Below are positions 1-7,852 of a stretch of 32,469 nt of DNA, piece after piece. Positions within the stretch are counted from its first letter, which is position 1. Every line of letters begins with the position of its first letter. The notes under the pieces are model-generated. The model did not search any database. It saw only the letters and a program-made list of their open reading frames with translations, and was not told the DNA's origin. The DNA is from Klebsiella pneumoniae (GTDB lineage Bacteria > Pseudomonadota > Gammaproteobacteria > Pseudomonadales > CAMAPQ01): the NCBI GenBank assembly GCA_945860125.1, contig CAMAPQ010000026.1:1-32469 (forward strand), given 5' to 3'. A program made the position numbers and the translations under genes.

Positions 1-132
1 ATAGTTTTTAGCAGCGCCAAAGAATTTCGTGAAGCAATAGTGGAATTTTTTGAGATTAAACTACCAAAAATGTTGCCGAGTTTAAGGCAAAGAATTAATG
101 ATAATTTTGAAATGCCATCATACGCTTTTTGA
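1..132 (+). mobile_element. IS630-like transposase, C-terminal fragment (runs in from left edge)
   Basis: An open frame enters at base 1 and ends at a TGA at 130-132. It gives a 43-residue tail beginning IVFSSAKEFREAIVEFF and ending RINDNFEMPSYAF. The pattern of FSS, a short acidic/aromatic helix, then RINDNF is what I recognise at the C-terminus of IS630-family DDE transposases. The rest of the element lies left of the window, so completeness cannot be judged. The adjacent Ser/Thr kinase gene on the other strand stops only 62 bases away, so this IS sits directly at the downstream end of the T6SS-related block. Confidence 0.7.
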
Positions 133-194
133 TTTCCGATAGGTATATAACTTACAAGCTAATAATCGAACAATAAATAACCGCACACAACAAA

Positions 195-1847
195 TTATTC
201 TTTTTGGCTACCATTTTTTTTTAGCGCAAAAATAGCCTTTGCAAACCATTCGGACTTATAAGGCTGAGAAGCTAAAAAAGAATCGTACAGATGGAATAGC
301 TCATACTCAATATCATCTGCTTTTTCTGCTTTTTCTGCTTTTAAGAAAGCATATAGCTCGTATGTTTTTTGATCGACAACTAAAAAGATATCACGCTCAA
401 AACCCACAGAGAGCATACTTGCCATTTTTAAATGAAACATTAGCTGCTCTGCTTTTTTAAATGAAGCAATATCATACTCACTTAAATTTACTAACTTTTT
501 TTGAATATTAAGCGAAAGTTGCCTTTTATTTTTATTAAGTAAAAGCAACGCATTATTGATCCTTAAAGAGTCTGCATATAATGCACTAACATTATTAATG
601 ATACGCTGAAAATCATTTATTTCTTGTGAAAATTCAATAGAATAATAGTCATTTATAAATCTAGAATGACGATCAGCCGTTTCTTCTACCTTAGAAATAA
701 TAGCTGCTTTAAAAAAAGAGCTTCTCTCAAAAAAATACGGATATCTATCAAGATATAAAACAACGCTATTAAATTTATTAACGAAAAGCAGATCAACTGT
801 CATGTTAATAACAAAAAATTGAAAAGAATAAAAAGAAAAAATAGACAAGAAAAAAAATACAAAGAAAAAAGAAAAAAATTTAATTTTCATGCTGGAAAAA
901 AAATAATTTTTCTTTTTAGCAAAAAAACTATCAAAAAAAGACATCTTATTATTATCAATAGAAGGATCTATAAACTGATTTAAAATCAACCATTTCTTAT
1001 GCTCTATTTTCTTTAAAAGCGTAGGCTTAATATTATGGCTGAGAACATATAAAGCATTTTTTTTGCGATAGGGATGATCAAAAGAATAAAGCATATAAAC
1101 AATACATCCAAACGAATAAGTATCATCAGATAAAGAGACATCACCTAAGCGAAGCAAATTTGCACTAGCATAAGCAGGTGTCCACGCTCTAAATTTATTA
1201 TTAGAAAAATGATTAATTTGAGAATTCAATATTCTAGCTATGCCAAAATCAATTATTTTAAGCTGATTAAATTTATCTATAAGGATATTCTGAGGCTTGA
1301 TATCTGAATGAACAATATTATTCTCATGAGAAAAAGAAATAGCATCATAAAGTTGTTTTATCCATAAATCTCTGCAAACACACAGTCTTTTTGTATCAAA
1401 CTTAATAATATTATCTAACGAGACACCATCAATCCATTCCATGGTAAAAAAATATATATCTTCATCTTTATCAAAAGAAAAAACATTTACAATATTTGGA
1501 TGAGATAAAGTCTGAAGTTTTTTTACTTCTTGATGAAGAAGCTTAGAGCCTAAAACATCTTTCATCAAAGCAGAATGCAGCAACTTAATAGCCACTAACG
1601 GGCTTGGATCTCCCGCTTCTTTTTGTAATAAATCTATTGATTTATAAACAACCCCCATACCTCCGGAACCTATCTTTTCTTTCAACTCAAATCTATTCTT
1701 TAAAATACGACCAGGTTTATTAAATAATTTTTTTTCTACAAAAGACAAAGAAGCTATAGACTGATCTAAAAAAGTAACATCATCATTGAAAAAACCAATT
1801 TCTTCTATTTCTTCTATTTCTTCTAATATAGTAGGCAAAATATTCAT
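195..1847 (-). CDS. Transmembrane Ser/Thr protein kinase (T6SS-associated, PpkA-like context)
   Basis: Hanks-type kinase of 550 residues. Visible motifs are the glycine loop GSGGMGVVY (about 60-68), VAIK with the ATP lysine (K88), the catalytic loop HSDIKPQN (180-187, D182), DFG (200-202) and DDTYSFG (about 241-247). The HRD arginine is replaced by Ser, and the APE-like motif is degenerate (TPAYASAN). One hydrophobic segment (about 322-347) follows the kinase domain. After it come about 200 mostly helical residues, predicted periplasmic, that I do not recognise. Three in-frame 9-bp tandem copies lie near each end of the gene (EEIEEIEEI; KAEKAEKA). It lies 35 bases after the tssJ-like gene and is the last gene before the IS630 fragment. 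By analogy with PpkA-Fha systems it may phosphorylate the FHA partner or a T6SS part. That role is inferred. Confidence 0.85.
   Translation of the reverse strand: MNILPTILEEIEEIEEIGFFNDDVTFLDQSIASLSFVEKKLFNKPGRILKNRFELKEKIGSGGMGVVYKSIDLLQKEAGDPSPLVAIKLLHSALMKDVLGSKLLHQEVKKLQTLSHPNIVNVFSFDKDEDIYFFTMEWIDGVSLDNIIKFDTKRLCVCRDLWIKQLYDAISFSHENNIVHSDIKPQNILIDKFNQLKIIDFGIARILNSQINHFSNNKFRAWTPAYASANLLRLGDVSLSDDTYSFGCIVYMLYSFDHPYRKKNALYVLSHNIKPTLLKKIEHKKWLILNQFIDPSIDNNKMSFFDSFFAKKKNYFFSSMKIKFFSFFFVFFFLSIFSFYSFQFFVINMTVDLLFVNKFNSVVLYLDRYPYFFERSSFFKAAIISKVEETADRHSRFINDYYSIEFSQEINDFQRIINNVSALYADSLRINNALLLLNKNKRQLSLNIQKKLVNLSEYDIASFKKAEQLMFHLKMASMLSVGFERDIFLVVDQKTYELYAFLKAEKAEKADDIEYELFHLYDSFLASQPYKSEWFAKAIFALKKNGSQKE
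317..343. repeat. 9-bp tandem repeat, three copies, in kinase C-terminal coding region
   Basis: Plus-strand unit CTGCTTTTT occurs three times in a row (317-325, 326-334, 335-343, the last copy ending in A). On the coding strand it encodes repeated Lys-Ala-Glu. The unit length is a multiple of three, so copy-number change would alter protein length without shifting the frame. Confidence 0.8.
1799..1825. repeat. 9-bp tandem repeat, three copies, in kinase N-terminal coding region
   Basis: Three perfect plus-strand copies of TTTCTTCTA (1799-1807, 1808-1816, 1817-1825). They encode the EEIEEIEEI segment near the start of the Ser/Thr kinase. This is a second short in-frame repeat in the same gene. 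Confidence 0.85.
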
Positions 1848-1882
1848 TAAATAGCGCGCCCAAGCTTAAACATTTAAATAAA

Positions 1883-2326
1883 TCAATAGGTACTAATATG
1901 GATAGTATCCTGATCAAGATAATAATAAATTGATTTAATATTTTCATGACTTAAATCAACATACTTTTTCCATTCGGCCCGATCAATTTTTCTAAACCCT
2001 GCAATAATAACCAACCATTGATCTTTAGTCTTATCAAAAGAAATTTCTTTTTCAGCACCAGGCTCCAGTTCAAATTCAGCCACTAAACGACCGGCTTGAA
2101 GCGCTTCTTTCTTTCCAGAAAACAAAGCAATTGAATCTTTAGAATCAAATTGATCTTTAGAAAAGACAGAAAATATTTTAATAGGAATAATAGAAGGAAT
2201 ATTATTTATGTCAGGATTAACTTTTTGAGAAACGAAAATTTTTACATTCATCTCTTCACTATCTCGACCGGGAATAAGAGAGCAAGATGAAAGAAAAACC
2301 AAAAAAAATAAGAAAAATTTAGTCAT
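1883..2326 (-). CDS. tssJ: TssJ-like T6SS outer-membrane lipoprotein
   Basis: About 147 residues from the ATG at 2326. I prefer this start to the longer frame opening at 2374 because it yields MTKFFLFFLVFLSSC, a clean lipoprotein signal peptide with lipobox LSSC (Cys15). The mature part has the TssJ/VasD look: an early VKIFVSQKVNPD strand, PSIIPIKIFSVF, DQFDSKD, LEPGAEKEISF, then WLVIIAGFRKIDRAEW. This is a beta-sandwich ending with the 'AFR-x-ID-x-AxW' pattern of the family. TssJ anchors the TssM-TssL complex to the outer membrane in T6SS. None of those partners is in the window. It follows the FHA gene by 31 bases and precedes the kinase by 35, so it is probably co-transcribed with both. 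Confidence 0.8.
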   Translation of the reverse strand: MTKFFLFFLVFLSSCSLIPGRDSEEMNVKIFVSQKVNPDINNIPSIIPIKIFSVFSKDQFDSKDSIALFSGKKEALQAGRLVAEFELEPGAEKEISFDKTKDQWLVIIAGFRKIDRAEWKKYVDLSHENIKSIYYYLDQDTIHISTY

Positions 2327-2357
2327 TATTATTTTCAAAACAGACCACCCAATTAAG

Positions 2358-3293
2358 TTAATATTTATCTTCAAAATTAAAGAAATTAAAATTTTTCTTA
2401 TAATTTACCTTATATTCATTCCAGCATTTAGAATCAATTAATCCTGCTTTTTTATCAAAAAATCCAATTCTCTCAAAAATATTTTTCTCTATCAAATCAG
2501 GGTTTAAAGAACCCTTAATTAAATTACTCATCACAGCAGAATCCTGATAAATTCTTTTATAGCTAGATTTTATTTCATTAAAAGAGTATTTAACAGCACT
2601 TGGAAGTGATGCAGAATTTTTTTTAATTCTTGAAAAATCATTTAAAATAAATGACTTATTATCATACTCACCAGTTAAAAACTCATTACTTTTTGACTCA
2701 AAATTTTTGTTATCGTTATAGGAATAACTATGTTCTTTTTTCTGAATCAATAAGCCTTTAATACCAGCCAAACTTTCTGCAAGAGTAAGTCCGCAACGTT
2801 CAATAATTGCAACTAAACACTCTTGAGGTACATCTGAAAGATCTATATCTAGCGCCATAAAGAATTTTTTCAAAGCAAGATGATACTGATAAAAAGTATC
2901 TTGACTCAAGTATTGATATTCTTTCTTTAATGAAAACAAAGAATCATCTAGCACCGGTACATTATCATGATCTACTTTTTTAAAGTATATTTTTAGGTTA
3001 CCTATAATGACAATTTTGTTAGCATTTAAAGGGTAAGGCTTTTCTTTTTCTAATTTATTTTTTTTATTTTTCTCATCAAAAAAAATCCCGTTTTTACTAA
3101 TATCAATCAAAAAATAGCAATTATTAGAAAACTCAACCCGCGCATGCTTAGCAGAAATAAGCCTGGCTTTATCCCTTATAATCCAATCACAAGAAGGATG
3201 CCGACCAATTAAACCACCACGACCATTAAGTAATATTATTTTCTTATTAGAAAAACACTCTGCTGAATTAATTAGCTCAAAAGAAACGGCCAT
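2358..3293 (-). CDS. FHA-domain protein, TagH-like (T6SS-associated)
   Basis: About 311 residues from the ATG at 3293. A GTG at 3314 would add seven residues, but MAVSFELI matches the usual start of this family. The N-terminal FHA domain (about 1-85) keeps the phosphothreonine-binding pattern: GGLIGRHPS (about 26-34), ISAKHARV (about 46-53) and SKNG (about 66-69). The C-terminal half has the features of T6SS FHA proteins (TagH/ImpI): a helical region with LPSAVKYSF, SYKRIYQDSAVMSNLIKG, then SKCWNEYKVNYKKNF. FHA proteins of this type bind a phosphorylated partner and control T6SS assembly. The Ser/Thr kinase two genes downstream is the obvious candidate partner (inference). Confidence 0.82.
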   Translation of the reverse strand: MAVSFELINSAECFSNKKIILLNGRGGLIGRHPSCDWIIRDKARLISAKHARVEFSNNCYFLIDISKNGIFFDEKNKKNKLEKEKPYPLNANKIVIIGNLKIYFKKVDHDNVPVLDDSLFSLKKEYQYLSQDTFYQYHLALKKFFMALDIDLSDVPQECLVAIIERCGLTLAESLAGIKGLLIQKKEHSYSYNDNKNFESKSNEFLTGEYDNKSFILNDFSRIKKNSASLPSAVKYSFNEIKSSYKRIYQDSAVMSNLIKGSLNPDLIEKNIFERIGFFDKKAGLIDSKCWNEYKVNYKKNFNFFNFEDKY

Positions 3294-3361
3294 AAAAAAA
3301 TTAACCCTATTCACTTCGACGCCATAGCGCCACTAATGAATAACAGTCTAATTTTTATAAC

Positions 3362-3955
3362 TTAAAAAGGATATTTTTTTTCAATGCCAAGCATTAAATC
3401 GACACCATTATTTTTGACAACCCACGCCAATAAGTCGCCAACTTCCACTAACTCAGAAAGCTCAATCAATGCATAGAAAACATTTCTGCTTAGTTTTGCT
3501 AATAACCCATTTCGTATCTCAATGTAAAGATTCTGTTCTTTTCTTTTGATAGAACAAAACAAGAAAGTTTTTAGAGCGTCATTAACAAGAATAATATTGC
3601 CTATATTTGTCAAAAAAAACAGTTCGTTTTTTTGTGAATTTTTATTATAAAAAAAATGATAGTCAATAATTAAAAACGGCACGTCCTCTACTTCTATTTC
3701 AATTTTTTCAATAGGCGTAACAAGGCTATATTTTAAACCTTCAAGAACAAGAATGGATGAAAAAAGCGCCACCATTTTCTTTCTGACAATAATAGTTTCA
3801 TTAAAATACCAAGCACCACTGCTATCTATTTTAATATTTAGTTTTCCACAATTATGTGGTTGCCATTCAGATAACAAAGATACATCCTGAGTTACTTTAT
3901 ATTCATCAATATAATCTTTCCAGGCATTGTTATCTTCAAGGAGACGGCTCATCAT
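3362..3955 (-). CDS. DUF1285 family protein
   Basis: 197 residues. It begins after an AGGGAAG ribosome site six bases upstream of ATG 3955. I recognise the DUF1285 pattern: CGKLNIKIDSSGAWYFNETI, then RKKMVALFSSIL, LVTPIEKIEIEVEDVPFLIID, LFFLTNIGNIILV and a final LYIEIRNGLLAKLSRNVFY. Structures are known for the family but I know of no proven biochemical role. It has no signal peptide, so it is probably cytoplasmic. It lies 40 bases after the hybrid kinase and about 68 bases before the FHA gene, all on one strand. This places it between the sensing and secretion parts of the block. That position is unusual for the family as far as I know. Confidence 0.75.
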   Translation of the reverse strand: MMSRLLEDNNAWKDYIDEYKVTQDVSLLSEWQPHNCGKLNIKIDSSGAWYFNETIIVRKKMVALFSSILVLEGLKYSLVTPIEKIEIEVEDVPFLIIDYHFFYNKNSQKNELFFLTNIGNIILVNDALKTFLFCSIKRKEQNLYIEIRNGLLAKLSRNVFYALIELSELVEVGDLLAWVVKNNGVDLMLGIEKKYPF

Positions 3956-3995
3956 GATTGCTTCCCTAGTAAAAAATATTAGCCGCCTAAATATA

Positions 3996-6425
3996 TCAGG
4001 CTACTAACCATTTACTCAAGACTTCATGCAAATTTTCACGGCTAAATGGCTTAGATAGATAATCATTCATACCTGCCTCAAGACATTTTTCTTTATCTCC
4101 TTTCATAGCATTAGCTGTCATAGCAATGATGGGTATTATTTGAATAACACCTGCTTTTCCTAGCGAGACAATTTCTTTGGTTGCCGCATATCCATCCATT
4201 ATTGGCATTTGGCAATCCATAAAAATAAGATCAAATTTTTCCTTCGTCAGAATGGCAATTGCTTCTACACCATTCTCGACAATATAACACTCAATACCAA
4301 GCTTTGATAATCTACCCACAACAACTTGCTGATTAACTTTATTATCTTCAGCAATCAATATTTTTTTTCCATGAAAAAAAAGATTCGATTGGCTGATAAC
4401 AGAAGATAATTTTTCTTTTTTATCTTCTGTTTTATCTAAAATTCTACCAATAACTTTAATGACATCTGCCCTCTTAAAAGGCTTTTCTATAAAAAAATGG
4501 CGATCTATCATGCCAAGCATTAGAAATTTATTCTTATCAGATAAGTCCCCAGTATAAACCATGGGAATACTAGAATCTTTAATCAAGCCATATACTTTAG
4601 ATAACTCAACCCCAAAACTTTCCAGAGTGGAAATATCAATGACAATTAAATCCACATCTTTTTTTTCTTTTATTTTCTCATAAAAATCAATAAAATTTAA
4701 TGATGAATTAATCGCTATATTTTTATAGATAATTTTATTAATCACCTCAATAGAAATTTGATTTTTTTCTAAAATTAAAATATTTTTAACATCAGCTAAC
4801 TCAAAGTAGTCATTATTAACAACTTGAATTAAATCAAATTGAACAGAAAAAGAAAAAACACTTCCTTTACCAAATTCACTTCTTAAATTTATTTCTCCAC
4901 CCATTATTGATACTAGCTCCCTTGATAAGGAAAGGCCTAAACCTGTACCACCATACTGCCTAGTTGTTGAACTATCTGCTTGAGAAAATTTATTAAAAAT
5001 AATAGGTATGTATTCAGCTTTAATACCTATACCTGTATCTTCAACATCACATAAAATTGACACTTTATTTTCGCCATAAAACTTAGCATCTAAAACAACC
5101 TTGACATAACCTTCCGCAGTAAATTTAATGGCATTTCCTACAAGGTTATATATAATTTGTTTAAACCGAGTGGGATCACCCAACACTTTTATCGCGGTCT
5201 TTGGTTCATATACAAAAACCAATTCAACATTTTTTTTATAACAAGACTCACCCAATAAAATTAAGCAATCGTTAATAGCATCTTCAACATTAAACTCTAT
5301 TTTTTCCAATTCAAATTTTTCACTTTCAATTTTAGAGAGATCTAAAATATCATTTAGAATACTCAAAAGTGCATAACCAGAATTAAAAGCAACTGTTGAA
5401 AAGTTTTCTTGTTCTTCTGTTAAAGAGGTATCTCTCATTAAGCTCAACATACCCAATACACCGTTTAGTGGCGTACGAAGCTCATGACTCATATTAGCAA
5501 AAAACTGAGATTTTACCTTCAAACTTTCTTCTGCAACTCTTTTAGTCTCTTCAGATAAAGAAACCATATGCTTAGCATCTGTAAGATTTAAGATGGTTAA
5601 TTCTAATTCATAGTTTGTTTTTATAAGCTGGTTCGTTCTTTTTGAAACCTCAACCTCTAATTTTTCTTGATGAGACTTTAATGCCTGTTCTCTTCCTATA
5701 ATTTTTTTAATCATCTCATTAAAAACATCAGTCAAAATACCAATTTCATCTTCAGAATACTTCATAACTTGAACTGAATAATTATTATCATCACGCACTT
5801 TTCTCATCGCATCAGAAAGCATAAAAATAGGTTTTGATAAAACTCTCTGCACTTTTAAAATACCAAAAAAAGAGATAGATAAGCCCAAAAAAAAAACAAA
5901 AAGTATAATTATTGAAATATAATTACGGTAAGCATAGTAATCATCCATAGTACCAGCTAAATACAACCATCCTGGCTTATCATCACTCACTGTCATTTTA
6001 TTTTTAATATAAAACATATTCCCTGAAAGCAGAATAATATTTTTTCTTTCAGGGGTTTTAGATAACACCTCACTAGTTAGCACAGAAAAATCTTTTCTAT
6101 TTTTCAATGAATCATCATAATAACTAGCAAAAATTTCTTTATTTTCATAATCTAAAATAGCGGCAAATTTTATACTTTTCAGCGTTTTTAAAGAACGCAA
6201 TGTTTCTGTTGCTGATTTTTTATCATTAAAAATCAATGCGGGCTCTACATGGTAAGAAATCAAACTAACCTGTAAAGCAAGATCTTCCCGTAGTTTTTTT
6301 TTGCTATTTATTTCCTCAACAACAAGAAAAGAAATACAAATAATAACCAGTGAAAAAGTAACTACAAGTGAATTAATTAAGGTGAATTTTGTTGAAATAG
6401 AGGCTTTCTTAAAGAAATAAAACAT
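3996..6425 (-). CDS. Hybrid sensor histidine kinase (CHASE8-like sensor, HAMP, two receiver domains)
   Basis: 809 residues. The order is TM (about 14-36), a periplasmic domain of about 130 residues with the CHASE8-like start (SYHVEPALIFNDKKSATETL), TM (about 168-190), HAMP (about 190-243), coiled coil (245-300) and HisKA with FFANMSHELRTPLNG (His314). The ATPase domain follows (NLVGNAIKFT about 428-437, DTGIGI 463-468, GGTGLGLS 492-499). A degenerate receiver (about 547-665) lacks the acidic pair but keeps D597 and K648. A full receiver follows (about 687-805; EDN, D737 in FMDCQMP, K792). There is no HPt domain, so a separate phosphotransfer protein is expected. The start codon overlaps the stop of the YfiR-like gene (TAATG), which suggests translational coupling. 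The pairing implies that the YfiR-like protein controls this kinase. Confidence 0.88.
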   Translation of the reverse strand: MFYFFKKASISTKFTLINSLVVTFSLVIICISFLVVEEINSKKKLREDLALQVSLISYHVEPALIFNDKKSATETLRSLKTLKSIKFAAILDYENKEIFASYYDDSLKNRKDFSVLTSEVLSKTPERKNIILLSGNMFYIKNKMTVSDDKPGWLYLAGTMDDYYAYRNYISIIILFVFFLGLSISFFGILKVQRVLSKPIFMLSDAMRKVRDDNNYSVQVMKYSEDEIGILTDVFNEMIKKIIGREQALKSHQEKLEVEVSKRTNQLIKTNYELELTILNLTDAKHMVSLSEETKRVAEESLKVKSQFFANMSHELRTPLNGVLGMLSLMRDTSLTEEQENFSTVAFNSGYALLSILNDILDLSKIESEKFELEKIEFNVEDAINDCLILLGESCYKKNVELVFVYEPKTAIKVLGDPTRFKQIIYNLVGNAIKFTAEGYVKVVLDAKFYGENKVSILCDVEDTGIGIKAEYIPIIFNKFSQADSSTTRQYGGTGLGLSLSRELVSIMGGEINLRSEFGKGSVFSFSVQFDLIQVVNNDYFELADVKNILILEKNQISIEVINKIIYKNIAINSSLNFIDFYEKIKEKKDVDLIVIDISTLESFGVELSKVYGLIKDSSIPMVYTGDLSDKNKFLMLGMIDRHFFIEKPFKRADVIKVIGRILDKTEDKKEKLSSVISQSNLFFHGKKILIAEDNKVNQQVVVGRLSKLGIECYIVENGVEAIAILTKEKFDLIFMDCQMPIMDGYAATKEIVSLGKAGVIQIIPIIAMTANAMKGDKEKCLEAGMNDYLSKPFSRENLHEVLSKWLVA

Positions 6426-6994
6426 TATTCCTTTACCTCATTATGCTTCACAACTTTTGCAAGCCTCAACAAATTTGAACTTATAATGACATGAGTTTCT
6501 TTTAACTTATCATGGTCAATCGAAAATCTTAACCGGTTATCTTCTAAAAAAAGATATATCATTCCTTTTTTATTGAAGAATTTTTCAGACTCGCTAATTA
6601 AAACAGTTGACTCACTAAAACGGCTATTATCATCAATTTTATTTTTCATAAAAAAGATATGACATTCTAAATCACGATACGGCGGATAAATTTTTCTAAT
6701 CTTAATTGCTTTACCGTTAATTTCTCTATTATTAAGCTTTTCCCAAATAGAATACTCATCATCACTATTCATAATGCAGATAACATAATTATTTAGCTTA
6801 TTTAATGATGTTTCTCGCCAGTCCAAAAATTTTAAAAAATTAAAGACATAGATCGTTTTCATCTGGCCGGCAGAAAGAAGCTCTTCGCTCTCAACAACAG
6901 GTAATGAAGAAAAGAAAAGAAAAGAAAGACAAAAGAATTGAGATAACTTTTTATAAAGAAATTTTTTATTATTTTTATACCGCTTAAAAAGCAC
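6425..6994 (-). CDS. YfiR/DUF4154-family periplasmic protein
   Basis: 189 residues. The GTG start at 6994 has an AAGGGG ribosome site about eight bases upstream. The signal sequence (about 15-36, LSQFFCLSFLFFSSLPVVES) is followed by the family signature: KTIYVFNFLKFLDWRE, NYVICIMNSDD, a basic stretch KAIKIRKIYPPYRDLECHIFF, then STVLISESEKFFNKKGMIYLFLEDNRLRFSID. YfiR in Pseudomonas is a periplasmic repressor of the CHASE8 diguanylate cyclase YfiN. Here the partner encoded one base downstream is a histidine kinase with a CHASE8-like sensor rather than a GGDEF protein. It is the first gene of the minus-strand block, after a 150-bp intergenic region. Confidence 0.8.
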   Translation of the reverse strand: MLFKRYKNNKKFLYKKLSQFFCLSFLFFSSLPVVESEELLSAGQMKTIYVFNFLKFLDWRETSLNKLNNYVICIMNSDDEYSIWEKLNNREINGKAIKIRKIYPPYRDLECHIFFMKNKIDDNSRFSESTVLISESEKFFNKKGMIYLFLEDNRLRFSIDHDKLKETHVIISSNLLRLAKVVKHNEVKE

Positions 6995-7026
6995 TCAACT
7001 CACCCCTTACCAAATGAGTTTGCATC

Positions 7027-7032
7027 AGTATA
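7027..7032 (-). promoter_or_regulatory. Possible -10 element upstream of the YfiR-like gene
   Basis: On the minus strand TATACT, five of six bases of the sigma-70 -10 consensus, lies about 33 bases upstream of the GTG start. It is in the only sizeable gap (6995-7147) before the block. No good -35 is visible, so this is tentative. Confidence 0.25.
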
Positions 7033-7147
7033 AGTTTCTGCACTAAATTAATGGCATTTTTTATTCTTAAAATGAACGCCACTACAGAAAAAGTGCAAGA
7101 TTACACACAAAGCTCATTTATAAAACACTTAACTATAATTGTAGTAA

Positions 7148-7852
7148 CTAATTAGGAAAGTAGGAGTGAGCCCAGTCTTTAAATAAAACAAACAAATAAT
7201 TAGTTTCTGACAAAGAGGTGTCTTTTAACGCCAAGCCTCTAAACGATAGAAAAGAAGTCTCTCTTAATTGGCGAGAAGAAACATCGTAAAGCCACAATGT
7301 TAACTTGATATCTCTTAATACACTAAAATCAGAAGAGTGACGGCAATTAGGCCTATCATAGTAACGACTAACACCACGAACTGATTCATACTTCTCTTTT
7401 TTATTTAAACAGGCGGGAGGTATCTTATTCTTAAATCCACTTAACACTTCAATTTGTGAAAAAAATATAAACTGAATATTTTCCTGCTCTGCCAAAGAAA
7501 AAATATGCTCACGCGAGGACTGATCATTAAGCAACCTTACTTCTGGGAAAAAAGCAGAAAGTGCAGAAAACTCTAAATCGCTAGTTTTTTTTATCTCATC
7601 AAATGGAATATCAGACTGTATCGGTGAGTAGCTAGCCATCACAATACCAATACGACTATCCTTTGGCAGCTTAAAATTATTTTGCCGAACAACCTGATAT
7701 TTATCGCCTAAAACACGAAAAACATTTTTTTCATTCCCAAACATACGATCAGTATTATTTTGGCATCCCGAAAAAAAAACAGAGCATGTCAAAATGACGC
7801 AATATCTTATAATAGGAAAAAAACGTCTTATTTTACCGTTATTTTTTTTCAT
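7148..7852 (-). CDS. Putative lipoprotein (DUF4823-like)
   Basis: About 234 residues from ATG 7852. An upstream GTG (7861) is less well placed relative to the AGGCGAG ribosome site. The N-terminus is basic (MKKNNGKIRRFF), followed by a hydrophobic stretch and FFSGC, a lipobox, so the product is probably anchored in the outer membrane or inner-membrane periplasmic face. The body (SRIGIVMASYSPIQSD, LEFSALSAFFPEVRLL, QFIFFSQIEVL, LWLYDVSSRQ) resembles small lipoproteins annotated as DUF4823. The match is from memory and weak. It overlaps the end of the TetR gene by 14 bases, so the two are one transcription unit and the lipoprotein may belong to that regulator's response. Confidence 0.65.
   Translation of the reverse strand: MKKNNGKIRRFFPIIRYCVILTCSVFFSGCQNNTDRMFGNEKNVFRVLGDKYQVVRQNNFKLPKDSRIGIVMASYSPIQSDIPFDEIKKTSDLEFSALSAFFPEVRLLNDQSSREHIFSLAEQENIQFIFFSQIEVLSGFKNKIPPACLNKKEKYESVRGVSRYYDRPNCRHSSDFSVLRDIKLTLWLYDVSSRQLRETSFLSFRGLALKDTSLSETNYLFVLFKDWAHSYFPN

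Noticed and set aside
239-460. Plus-strand frame of 73 codons opposite the Ser/Thr kinase
   Set aside because: Lies wholly inside the kinase gene and shows no family features; it is a shadow frame.
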